Shown one piece after another: positions 8,918 through 16,756 of a stretch of DNA of 64,000 nucleotides; the first letter of the stretch is position 1, and each line of letters opens with the position of its first letter. The DNA comes from Paenibacillus sp. PL2-23 (GTDB taxonomy: Bacteria > Bacillota > Bacilli > Paenibacillales > Paenibacillaceae): NCBI RefSeq assembly GCF_040834005.1, contig NZ_CP162129.1, positions 718,501 through 782,500 on the forward strand, given 5' to 3'. Below the pieces are notes generated by a model that was not told the DNA's origin, ran no database searches, and worked only from the letters and a program-made list of their open reading frames with translations. Position numbers and translations under genes: made by a program.

Positions 8918-10375
8918 ATGAACAATCGACTGACAACGAATCAAGGCGCGCCGGTAGGCAATAATCAGAGCTCTCGCACAGCGGGCCAGCGTGGGCCAAC
9001 GCTGCTGGAGGACTATCATCTGCTGGAGAAGCTGGCGCATTTCGACCGTGAACGGATCCCGGAGCGCGTCGTCCACGCGCGCGGCGCTGGCGCACATGGC
9101 GTATTCGTGGCCGAGCAGAGCATGGCCGCATATACGAAGGCTCACTTCCTGAGCGAGGCTGGCATGGAGACGCCGGTGTTCGTCCGCTTCTCTACCGTTA
9201 TTCACGGAACGGGCTCTCCGGAGACCGCCCGAGACCCGCGCGGCTTTGCGGTGAAGTTCTATACGCAGGAGGGCAACTATGATCTTGTCGGCAACCACTT
9301 GCCTGTGTTCTTCATTCGCGACGCGATGAAGTTCCCGGATATGGTGCACTCCCTGAAGCCGGCTCCGGATACGAATATACAGGATCCCAAGCGATACTGG
9401 GATTTCATGACGCTGTCGCCTGAGTCCACGTATATGCTGACCTGGGTGTTCGCGGACGATGGCACGCCGGCTTCATACCGCGAGATGGATGGCTTTGGCG
9501 TCCATGCCTACAAGTGGGTGAATGCTGCGGGGAAGATGACCTATGTGAAGTACACGTGGCGGTCGAAGCAAGGGGTGCGGAACTTCTCCGCCCAGGAAGC
9601 ATCGGCTATGCAGGGCAGGGATTTCAGCCATGCGACGCGCGACCTGTACGAGGCGATCGAGCTTGGCAAGTGGCCGGAGTGGGAGCTGCACGTGCAGCTG
9701 ATGCCGATCGAGGAGGTCGACCAGCATGCGTTCGATCCGCTGGATCCCACCAAGGTGTGGCCGGAGAGCCTGTATCCGCTGGTTAAGGTCGGCACGATGA
9801 CGCTGAACCGCAATCCGCTTAATTATTTCTCGGAGGTCGAGCAGTCGGCTTTTGCCCCCAGTGTGCTGGTTCCGGGCATCGAGCCATCCGAGGATAAGCT
9901 GCTTCAAGGCCGGCTGTTCTCTTATCCCGATACGCAGCGTTATCGGTTAGGCGCTAATTACCTGAGCATTCCCGTGAACTGTCCTTATGCGCCGGTGCGT
10001 AATTATCAGCGGGACGGGGCCATGACGATGAAGGCGGACCCGTCACCCATTAATTATGAGCCGAACAGCTTCGCGGATTCACCGAAGGAGGATGCTGCGT
10101 ACACCGACTCGCAAGTCCCTCTGCAGGGCTCGGCTGGACGACAGCGTATCGACAAGACGGACGATTTCACACAAGCGGGAGAGCGGTTCCGTTCCATGAC
10201 GGAGGGGCAGCAGGCGAATCTGATCGCGAACCTGGTGAATGATTTGAAAGGGACGAACGAGGATATCCAGCTTCGCGCAATCTGCAACTTCTTCCGCGCT
10301 GACCGTATGCTCGGTATGAGGCTTTCAGAGGGGCTGGGCGTAGACATACAGGCGTTTGTGCCGCAAGGCAGATAG
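8918..10375 (+). CDS. katA: Monofunctional heme catalase
   Basis: Protein of 485 aa, the small-subunit clade-3 catalase size. The distal-side region FDRERIPERVVHARGAGAHG holds the essential His; RFSTVIHGTGSPETARDPRGF and RLGANYLSIPVNCP match conserved heme-pocket and NADPH-region blocks; the proximal tyrosine lies in the RLFSYPDTQRYRLG segment. It dismutates hydrogen peroxide in the cytoplasm. ATG 8918 is chosen over 8900 because GAGGTG lies six bases upstream of it and inside the longer version. Likely repressed by the PerR-like protein through the palindrome just upstream. Confidence 0.97.
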   Translation: MNNRLTTNQGAPVGNNQSSRTAGQRGPTLLEDYHLLEKLAHFDRERIPERVVHARGAGAHGVFVAEQSMAAYTKAHFLSEAGMETPVFVRFSTVIHGTGSPETARDPRGFAVKFYTQEGNYDLVGNHLPVFFIRDAMKFPDMVHSLKPAPDTNIQDPKRYWDFMTLSPESTYMLTWVFADDGTPASYREMDGFGVHAYKWVNAAGKMTYVKYTWRSKQGVRNFSAQEASAMQGRDFSHATRDLYEAIELGKWPEWELHVQLMPIEEVDQHAFDPLDPTKVWPESLYPLVKVGTMTLNRNPLNYFSEVEQSAFAPSVLVPGIEPSEDKLLQGRLFSYPDTQRYRLGANYLSIPVNCPYAPVRNYQRDGAMTMKADPSPINYEPNSFADSPKEDAAYTDSQVPLQGSAGRQRIDKTDDFTQAGERFRSMTEGQQANLIANLVNDLKGTNEDIQLRAICNFFRADRMLGMRLSEGLGVDIQAFVPQGR

Positions 10376-10426
10376 AGACACCGAGGCTTCACGTGCTGAT
10401 GCACTTCTTATATGATTCTCTCAGAG

Positions 10427-10458
10427 CAAGCCCCGCGCGGACATTCGCGCGGGGCTTG
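10427..10458 (+). terminator. Intrinsic terminator after katA
   Basis: CAAGCCCCGCGCG / CGCGCGGGGCTTG, 13-bp GC-rich stem with a six-base loop, followed by TCTTGTCTT. Confidence 0.8.
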
Positions 10459-10598
10459 TCTTGTCTTGCTGCAGCTTGGGGGCTGCGCCGCGTTCAGCCG
10501 GGAAGCATTTGCTTGAGCTCGACGGGAGGAGTACACTAGTAAGGAGGCAACTGGCTTGAACCATTTAGACGTACATAGACACCACGGAGGTTGGCGTT

Positions 10599-11093
10599 AT
10601 GTTTTGGACAAATCCACTGGTGCAGGCGGGGGCGATCCTGTTCTCGGCCATCGCGGGTCTTAGTCTGATCATCATAAGAATACGCGCGGCGAAGAGGCCG
10701 ACGACGCTGAAGAAGATTGTTATACCGCCGCTGGGCATGGCGACTGGCTTCATTATGTTCGCAGCCCCGGTTACGCATATCCCTTGGATGTGGGGCGTAT
10801 CCGCATTCGGTACGGGCCTGCTCATGTTTGCGTTTCCGTTGATTGTGACGACTCGTATGGAGCGAATTGATTCGGATATTTATGTGCGCCGGTCCAAGGC
10901 GTTTGTCGCCATTATGATCGTCTTGTTCCTGCTGCGTCTCCTGCTGCACGAGGTGGTGGAGCAATATATGACAATTCCGCAGACGGGCGCGCTTTTCTAC
11001 TTGCTGGCATTCGGCATGATTCTGCCATGGAGAATTGCCATGCTTGGCGACTATTTGCGTCTCGCGAGGCTGGAGCCATTAGAGCGAGGCTGA
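10599..11093 (+). CDS. CcdC-like membrane protein (DUF1453 family)
   Basis: Protein of 164 aa with about five membrane helices and GGAGG before the ATG. The layout, including the cytosolic loop RIRAAKRPTTLKKIVIPPLG, the IPWMWG region and the TTRMERIDSDIYVRRSKAF stretch, resembles B. subtilis CcdC, which is linked to CcdA in cytochrome c maturation although its exact role is unknown. No ccdA or cytochrome c gene is close by, so the role here is open. It stands alone between two terminators. Confidence 0.75.
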   Translation: MFWTNPLVQAGAILFSAIAGLSLIIIRIRAAKRPTTLKKIVIPPLGMATGFIMFAAPVTHIPWMWGVSAFGTGLLMFAFPLIVTTRMERIDSDIYVRRSKAFVAIMIVLFLLRLLLHEVVEQYMTIPQTGALFYLLAFGMILPWRIAMLGDYLRLARLEPLERG

Positions 11094-11125
11094 CAGGCGT
11101 TGTCCTAACAGCGTACTGCAAACCG

Positions 11126-11178
11126 AAGACTCCTGACGCGGAGCCCATCTGGGCTGCTGCGAGAGGAGTCTTTTTTTA
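11126..11178 (+). terminator. Intrinsic terminator after the CcdC-like gene
   Basis: AAGACTCCT / AGGAGTCTT arms with an inner GAGCCCATCTGGGCT hairpin and a seven-T tail. Confidence 0.75.
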
Positions 11179-11208
11179 AACCGGCGCAGCCGTTTACGCT
11201 TGGAACCG

Positions 11209-12027
11209 CTACGATTCCGACCGCAGGTGCTGGTACTGGGTCGCGATGGTCCATACACGCAGCAGCGTCTGGATAAGCGGATAGCCTTGATGCACGATCA
11301 GGGCAAAGAGGCCGGCCCAGACCATAGACATGCTGCTGACCGCAAGCCCGAGCAGTGCTGTAATGCCCCACATCATGAGGGAGATGGCGGCATAAGAGAA
11401 GAAGCGGCGTACGGATTGCCATAAGGCAGGCAGGACGCCTTCGCCGGATACAGCGCCGAACTGCATGGAGAGGAACAGCAGATGGATAATGGTAATCCAG
11501 AGCAGCCACAGGCCGGCTCCCGGCACAATCTCCGTAAGCAGTGAGGGGGTAGCGCCCAGGTGGAGCAGAGCATCCATCCAGCTCGGAGCAAGCCACCAGG
11601 CTGGCGCAAGCATAAGCGCGCAGCTGATCCAATACAGGAGCATGACCGGCTTCCAGGCTTTGCGAATTCCCTCCAGCACACGAGTGCCGCCTTCGCTTCT
11701 GCTGTGCTGATGATGAATGGAATAGAAGAGTCCCGCGTTGAACAGAGGCGTCAGCAGCATGCGAGCCAGGAATAATCCGCCCAGGAGCCAGAGGTAGGGC
11801 TGAATTAGATCTGTTTTGAACAGCTGGAATTGAGCCTCCGCCAGGAAGGATTGAACGGCCTGCTCCGTTGGCGCGTCCGCCGGAAATCTCCTCAGCAGCG
11901 GAGCGACAATATCGTCGATGGCCCGGTATACAAGAAAGCCCCACAGCAGCTGATACAGGAACAGGATGAGGATCATGTTCATGTGCTTGAAGGTCAGCCG
12001 CCAGCCTAATAACATCTGGTGTTTCAT
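11209..12027 (-). CDS. Multi-pass membrane protein of unknown function
   Basis: Protein of 272 aa with about six hydrophobic segments; AAGGGGAG precedes the ATG at 12027. I do not recognise the family. The first helix pair is separated by an acidic loop with APTEQAVQSFLAEAQF, and the middle holds a HHQHSRSEGG cytosolic stretch. It lies 52 nt downstream of the M1 peptidase gene on the same strand and may be co-transcribed with it. Confidence 0.75.
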   Translation of the reverse strand: MKHQMLLGWRLTFKHMNMILILFLYQLLWGFLVYRAIDDIVAPLLRRFPADAPTEQAVQSFLAEAQFQLFKTDLIQPYLWLLGGLFLARMLLTPLFNAGLFYSIHHQHSRSEGGTRVLEGIRKAWKPVMLLYWISCALMLAPAWWLAPSWMDALLHLGATPSLLTEIVPGAGLWLLWITIIHLLFLSMQFGAVSGEGVLPALWQSVRRFFSYAAISLMMWGITALLGLAVSSMSMVWAGLFALIVHQGYPLIQTLLRVWTIATQYQHLRSES

Positions 12028-12079
12028 AACAATCTCCCCTTGACAGCGAATACTTACATCCCCGAAGGACTGCGCCCGG

Positions 12080-14095
12080 CTACCAGCCGAGCGCGCCCAA
12101 GAAGGCTTGAATCATATGGGCCACACCGAGGTTCCACCGTGTCCGAGTGTCGCTCGGGAGCTCCGCCAGCATGTAGTTGTTGATCAGCTTGTTATCCAGC
12201 ACGTTCGTATGGTCGGGATCCACCGTCACCCACTCCAGCGGCGAGGCGCTAATCTCCGTGTATTGAATATGAGCTTCGTCGCCGGCCCATATCTTTGTCT
12301 GGCGCGTCCCGTCGGCGAATTGGAGCATGATGGGGATCGGTCCGGTCGTGCCGCCGTTTTTCCTCACCAGAATGTTGGATTCATAATAGCTTTCTCCATC
12401 CTTCTCGAGCTTGCGAACATCTATGGCGTCAACGGAGAAGTCGGCCATCAGGTTGCTGTACACATATTGGTTAAAATATTCCGTCCAATTCGCCTTCGTC
12501 ACCTGCTCCACGACTCGCTGGAAGTCGGAGGTCGCAGGGTGCTTGAATTTGTATTTTTGGAAGTATGTGCGCATGATGCGGTTCATCAGCTTCTCGCCAA
12601 CCTTGTTCTCGATGTCGACAAGCACCAGCTTGGCGCGCATGTACACGTTCTCCGCATATTGTGTGGAGTCATGGAACGCCCATGAAGGCTGCTTGAGAGG
12701 CGCGGGGTCCGTCATATAGCTGGCTTCAAGCCGGTGATTCGGCTCAATGCCGTAGGCGGCCTTCATCACTTTATCCTCGGCGTAGGAGGTGAAGCCTTCG
12801 TCGAGCCAAGCCTCCTCGAACTCATTGGAGGCGACCATTCCGTACCAGAACTGATGGCCAATCTCGTGCACGACGGTGCGCTCCAGCTCGAAGCCGGGAT
12901 TGTCCGTGTCGGCGGCGAAGGCGGTAACCAATGTCGGGTATTCCATGCCGCCTGCTCCACCCGCGCCTTTGGGCGGCACAACGACGGACAGCGTGTTGTA
13001 GGGATAAGTGCCGTACCACTTGGCATAATTCGAGAGCGCCGACTTCGCAGCGTGCATATAACGATCCTTCAGCTCTGCATGACTGGGGTCCAGATACAGC
13101 TTGATTCGTACACCCGGAATGCCTGTGTCGGAATAGGCGCTCTCCTCAAAAACAAAATCCGGCGACGCCGCCCATGCAAAATCATGTACGTCCTCGGCGT
13201 AGAACTGGAACAGCTTCATGCCATTCTGCACGGTAATCGGCTTGGTCTGAAAGCCGGTGGCGGCAACCGTATACGCCTCGGGAACCTGAATGCGCACACT
13301 GTATATGCCGAAGTCGCTGTAGAACTCCGAATTCCCGTGATACTGGTGCACATTCCAGCCTTCCGAGGTGCGTCCTCTCGTGCCTGCGGTTTCGTATACG
13401 GCAAGCTTGGGGAACCATTGCCCGGCCATAATGAAGTCGCCGGAGTAGCCCATGCGGGCAAATACCTCGGGAAGCTTAACCTCGTAGCTCATACGCAATG
13501 TAATGGATTTGCCGGGCGGCACCGGCTCCGGAAGCTGCAGCCGGGCGAGCGTCTGGTCGCTGGTGTTGCCGTCATCCGGCTGCGTGTATTGCAGACGGGG
13601 CAGCAGGCTGTCGCCCTCCAGCGTCTGAAGCGTCTGCAGCTTCATGTGGCTGACGCTGTTCGCGGTCGCCTTGTCCGTGCGAAGCTTTCCTTGCGATTCG
13701 GTCATGAAGGTCGTATGCTGCGATTGGAACGCGTTGGGATACAGGTGAACATACAGCTCGGACACCGGCTTTCTGCCGGGGTTGGTCCAGGTCACGTCCT
13801 GCGTGCCGTCCAGGTGCTGGCCGTCCTCGCGCAGCGCAACGCTGATGTGGTATTCCACAACCCGCTTGCTCAGGGGCTGCGGCTTGGGCGGCATTGCCGT
13901 GTCCGGCTGCTGGACAACCGGCGGCTTGGCCGTATTCGGAGCAGGCGCGACAGGCGCTGTGACGCTCGCGGCAGGGGCTAGTGCGTAGGTGTACTGGGAC
14001 AGCCAAGCGTTCCCGAAGCCGTTCTGCAGGGACAGCGCCAGCAGGACGGCCGCAAGCGAACCGAATGAAATTAATTTGATATGGCGTGGAGTCAT
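12080..14095 (-). CDS. M1 family zinc metallopeptidase, membrane anchored
   Basis: Protein of 671 aa. The gluzincin signature HEIGHQFWYGMVASNEFEEAWLDE-type block is present as HEIGHQFWYG followed by the third zinc ligand Glu in EAWLDEGF. A GGMEYPTL stretch corresponds to the GAMEN exopeptidase motif of M1 aminopeptidases, here GGMEY. The N-terminus has one hydrophobic anchor and a Pro/Ala-rich stalk, so the catalytic domain is outside the cell. GGGAGGG precedes the ATG. It likely degrades extracellular peptides; the changed GAMEN-like motif leaves strict aminopeptidase activity uncertain. Confidence 0.88.
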   Translation of the reverse strand: MTPRHIKLISFGSLAAVLLALSLQNGFGNAWLSQYTYALAPAASVTAPVAPAPNTAKPPVVQQPDTAMPPKPQPLSKRVVEYHISVALREDGQHLDGTQDVTWTNPGRKPVSELYVHLYPNAFQSQHTTFMTESQGKLRTDKATANSVSHMKLQTLQTLEGDSLLPRLQYTQPDDGNTSDQTLARLQLPEPVPPGKSITLRMSYEVKLPEVFARMGYSGDFIMAGQWFPKLAVYETAGTRGRTSEGWNVHQYHGNSEFYSDFGIYSVRIQVPEAYTVAATGFQTKPITVQNGMKLFQFYAEDVHDFAWAASPDFVFEESAYSDTGIPGVRIKLYLDPSHAELKDRYMHAAKSALSNYAKWYGTYPYNTLSVVVPPKGAGGAGGMEYPTLVTAFAADTDNPGFELERTVVHEIGHQFWYGMVASNEFEEAWLDEGFTSYAEDKVMKAAYGIEPNHRLEASYMTDPAPLKQPSWAFHDSTQYAENVYMRAKLVLVDIENKVGEKLMNRIMRTYFQKYKFKHPATSDFQRVVEQVTKANWTEYFNQYVYSNLMADFSVDAIDVRKLEKDGESYYESNILVRKNGGTTGPIPIMLQFADGTRQTKIWAGDEAHIQYTEISASPLEWVTVDPDHTNVLDNKLINNYMLAELPSDTRTRWNLGVAHMIQAFLGALGW

Positions 14096-14265
14096 TCAAC
14101 GTTTCCCTCCCGTTGACAAGCATCTACAGCATGTATATGTTTGCAATTCCAAGATTATTAGCTAAAATGGAATAAATGCTGTTGCCAGGCCGAAATGCAA
14201 GTTGGAATAGCACTTGGACGGCTTGGGACGCTTCGTGATGAATAGGAACGGAAGGTGGGATTAGC

Positions 14266-14790
14266 TTGACGGAGCAAGGCAATACGCCGGAGGAGCCGGC
14301 GGTGAAGGAGAAAAAGTCCTTGTCGCTCAACGTGGTGAGCAACAAGAAACATAGAGGCTTTGGAGCGGGCTCCATCGATCTTAGCGACGTGGCCTGCGTC
14401 ATGATTGACGAAGGCGTCGCTTATATCGACGTAGGCATCATGCATGCCAAGAGCAAGGTGGAGCGGGGCATCAAGTTTACCCCGAACAAGGAGGACACGC
14501 CGAACGGACGCCCGTGCTGGATCGTATGGGTAGCCGTCGACCGCAACGAGGAAGGCGCGTATTACGCAGGCGTAACCTCCTGCGAGATGCTAGTTGATTC
14601 TGAGGCGAAGCGCGGCTGGAAGATCCTCGCGGATCACGTGAATCGTCTGGACTACGCCATCAAGCGCCGCTATATGCTGGACAACTTGGGCGAGACCGAG
14701 AAGGCGGCCCTCCGCAAGCTGCTTGTTGAGCACAATGCGGAATGGTGGGACCGCTCCCCGGCCGAGCTGAAGGACGCGCTGGGCGGCTAA
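14266..14790 (+). CDS. ywhD: YwhD family protein
   Basis: Protein of 174 aa starting at TTG (14266) with GGAAGGTGGG upstream. The sequence, with LSLNVVSNKKHRGFGAGSID near residue 18 and AEWWDRSP near the end, matches my memory of the YwhD family of Bacillales, whose function is unknown. In B. subtilis ywhD lies next to pbpG and speE; here those two genes sit together 12-15 kb further on. Soluble, no signal peptide. A terminator follows. Confidence 0.8.
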   Translation: MTEQGNTPEEPAVKEKKSLSLNVVSNKKHRGFGAGSIDLSDVACVMIDEGVAYIDVGIMHAKSKVERGIKFTPNKEDTPNGRPCWIVWVAVDRNEEGAYYAGVTSCEMLVDSEAKRGWKILADHVNRLDYAIKRRYMLDNLGETEKAALRKLLVEHNAEWWDRSPAELKDALGG

Positions 14791-14794
14791 TAAG

Positions 14795-14846
14795 AAGGCT
14801 GCTGTATGGAAGGGCTGTAAGCCCATCGGTACAGCAGCCTTTTTTT
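14795..14846 (+). terminator. Intrinsic terminator after ywhD
   Basis: AAGGCTGCTGTA / TACAGCAGCCTT 12-bp stem and a T-tract. Confidence 0.85.
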
Positions 14847-14880
14847 GTTCAGCGTGCCCATGCGCCCGCCGCCGCCCAAA

Positions 14881-15259
14881 TAGACGTATGAGGCACGTCT
14901 AAATGCGCCGAACTGCCCGTCTCAGCACAAATAGATGTATGAGGCACGTCTAAATGCACCAAACCGCCCGTCCCAGCACAAATAGATGTTCCTGGCACGT
15001 CTAAAAGCGCCGAACTGCCCGCCGCCGCCCAAATAGACGTATGAGGCACGTCTAAAAGCACCAAACCGCCCGTCCCCGCGCAAATAGACGTATGAGGCAC
15101 GTCTAAAAGCACCAAACCACCCGTCCCCGCCCAAATAGACGTATGTGGCACGTCTAAATGCACCAAACCGCCCGTCCCAGCACAAATAGACGTATGTGGC
15201 GCGTCTAAAAGCGCCAAAACTGCCCGTCCCCGCGCAAATAGACGTATGAGGCACGTCTA
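14881..15259. repeat. Array of eight 51-bp hairpin repeats
   Basis: Hairpins start at 14881, 14932, 14983, 15034, 15085, 15136, 15187 and 15239: six steps of exactly 51 bp and one of 52. Each unit is a 21-nt hairpin (arms TAGACG or TAGATG and CGTCTA, nine-base loop of TATGAGGCA type) plus a ~30-nt C-rich linker with ACCAAACCGCCCGTCCC. The fourth to sixth units are most alike. Both strands read similarly because the arms are palindromic. No open frame with a ribosome binding site uses it. Sequence conservation is higher in the hairpin than in the linker. Confidence 0.9.
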
Positions 15260-15385
15260 TTGCTCCAGGCAGCCGACGCGGGCATCGTGCAAGGACGCTC
15301 GGGCAATCGCTTCGCTCCGCAAGCTACGGCGAAGAGAGCGGAAGCGGTCACGATGATCATGAACATGCTGAAAGCGGAGAAATAA
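15257..15385 (+). pseudogene. Relic of an S-layer-homology (SLH) domain, C-terminal end
   Basis: The frame reads LLQAADAGIVQGRSGNRF, then APQATAKRAEAVTMIMNML and a short KAEK end before a stop at 15383-15385. This is the last ~40 residues of an SLH domain (GIVQGR, F-P-x-A-x-R-AEAV motif), the peptidoglycan/polymer-binding module of S-layer and exo-enzymes. There is no start, and a stop codon inside the adjoining hairpin repeat closes the frame upstream. It appears to be the tail of a gene whose body was lost, with the 51-bp repeat array fused to it. Confidence 0.75.
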
Positions 15386-15411
15386 GGGGAGTAAGCTGTT
15401 CCTAATGAGGT

Positions 15412-15450
15412 AGCGGTTCCAGGCTGTATGTTGCCTGGAGCCGCTTTTTT
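15412..15450 (+). terminator. Intrinsic terminator after the SLH relic
   Basis: AGCGGTTCCAGGC / GCCTGGAGCCGCT stem with an eight-base loop and a T6 tail; presumably the original terminator of the lost SLH gene. Confidence 0.8.
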
Positions 15451-15473
15451 CTATGGGGCCCGTCCTGCTGGGA

Positions 15474-15502
15474 TTGATAGAGCATGTCCGTCAAGGTAGA
15501 AT
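15474..15502 (+). promoter_or_regulatory. Sigma-A type promoter of the ECF operon
   Basis: TTGATA (15474-15479), 17-bp spacer, TAGAAT (15497-15502). It drives the four-gene sigma / anti-sigma operon. No ECF-type promoter was evident in addition. Confidence 0.6.
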
Positions 15503-15544
15503 GAACCGATATGGAATGGTGGAATCAAAAAAATATTTTATGAG

Positions 15545-16183
15545 GTGCAGGGTTTCATAAGAGGGGCAACGTCTATTGTATCGGGAAGGGAGGAGAGCGA
15601 CATTCTAGACGAAGAACAATGGCTGGACGCGGTGCGGAAGGGCGGACCCGAGCATTATCGGCCGTTCGTGCAGGCGTATGGCCCGTATATTTACAAGACC
15701 GTCTATGCCGTGCTGCATTCCCCGCATGATGCCGAGGACGTAACGCAGGAGACGCTTCTGCAAATATACCGCTCTCTCCCGAGCTTCCGAATGGATGGTC
15801 TCAAGACTTGGATTACGCGAATAGCAGTCAACAAAGCGATTGATTACAAGCGGCGCAGAGCGCGAAGGCCGGAGGAGCTAATCCAGCAGGAGCTCGTCGA
15901 TCAGCAATCCAGTGACAGCCATGCAGAAGGCATGCTGGCTTCCTCGCCGAAGCCGGCGGCGGAAGCGGTGGCGCTCCGGCGGGAGGAGCTTAAGCAGATT
16001 CAGAAGATGGTGGGCGAGCTGCCGGAAGGGTATCGAGACGTGGTGACCGCCTTTTATATGGAAGAAAAGTCATATGAGCAAATTGCGGCCGAGACGGGAC
16101 TGGAGCGCAAAAGCATCGAGTCCAAGCTGTACCGGGCAAGAGGCTGGATGAAGCGCAATTGGCGGAAGGAGGACTTCGAATGA
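15545..16183 (+). CDS. ECF RNA polymerase sigma factor
   Basis: Sigma-70 family protein with region 2 (DAEDVTQETLLQIYRSLPSF) and region 4 (GYRDVVTAFYMEEKSYEQIA then GLERKSIESKLYRARGWMKR) and no region 1 or 3, hence ECF class. From GTG 15545 it is 212 aa, but no Shine-Dalgarno precedes that codon and the first 19 residues look non-conserved. AGGGAGGAG (15587-15595) lies six bases before an in-frame ATT at 15602, which would give 193 aa starting just ahead of region 2. The stop overlaps the next gene (ATGA), so sigma and anti-sigma are translationally coupled. Confidence 0.9.
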   Translation: MQGFIRGATSIVSGREESDILDEEQWLDAVRKGGPEHYRPFVQAYGPYIYKTVYAVLHSPHDAEDVTQETLLQIYRSLPSFRMDGLKTWITRIAVNKAIDYKRRRARRPEELIQQELVDQQSSDSHAEGMLASSPKPAAEAVALRREELKQIQKMVGELPEGYRDVVTAFYMEEKSYEQIAAETGLERKSIESKLYRARGWMKRNWRKEDFE

Positions 16184-16728
16184 GCAATAGGAATCACGAG
16201 CATCTGACATTGGAGCAGCTGCACCGATATATTCGGAATGAGATGCCGCCTTCTGAGCGGGAGCTGGCGGACCAAGAGCTCATCGCATGCGAGGACTGCA
16301 TGTCGCGGTTCATGACGGCGTTGGAGGAAGCGGAGCTTGGAGGGCGGCCTCTTGTGCTGAAGGATGCCATGCCAGACATGCAGCGTCTGGAGGATCGTGT
16401 GATGGGTGAGCTGATGCGGAACGCAGCCGCTCCAGAACAGTCGGCAATCAGGCCCCCGCATGCAGGGAAGCGGCGCGGCTCCTGGCTGCAGCATCCAGCG
16501 GCTCATTACGCGATCGCCGCATCCATCACGCTAATGCTCGTTGCGACCGGCGCGCTGGCCGGCTTCTCGGAGAAGCTCCGGTATGCGGAGGCGGAGCAGG
16601 GGAGCTCTATCATTCCGCCATTCTCCGCCAGTGTGGAGTGGAGGGATGAGCCTTCCTGGTCCGACCGGCTTGTGCATCAGGCAGGAAGTTTCCTCGATGG
16701 CGTGCAGGCGCTGCGCTTCAAACCATAA
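16180..16728 (+). CDS. Anti-sigma factor-like membrane protein (zf-HC2-like)
   Basis: Protein of 182 aa; ATG 16180 overlaps the sigma stop and has GGAAGGAGG upstream. The N-terminal ~50 residues (LEQLHRYIRNEMPPSERELA, then ACEDC) resemble a zinc-binding anti-sigma domain, but the usual His of the H-x3-C-x2-C set appears replaced, leaving only C-x2-C. One transmembrane helix follows near residues 105-125, then ~55 extracytoplasmic residues rich in Trp and Ser. It should hold the ECF sigma factor at the membrane until an envelope signal is sensed. Confidence 0.75.
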   Translation: MSNRNHEHLTLEQLHRYIRNEMPPSERELADQELIACEDCMSRFMTALEEAELGGRPLVLKDAMPDMQRLEDRVMGELMRNAAAPEQSAIRPPHAGKRRGSWLQHPAAHYAIAASITLMLVATGALAGFSEKLRYAEAEQGSSIIPPFSASVEWRDEPSWSDRLVHQAGSFLDGVQALRFKP

Positions 16729-16756
16729 TACTATTTTCGAGAGGATGTTTAACGAT

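Noticed and set aside
14849..15254. Two open minus-strand frames of 110-122 codons across the 51-bp array, giving 17-residue peptide repeats
   Set aside because: They stay open only because the period is a multiple of three; no ribosome binding site, start context or signal supports coding, and the hairpin structure explains the conservation.
14881..15259. CRISPR array
   Set aside because: The linkers between hairpins are themselves repeats, not unique spacers, and no cas gene is present.
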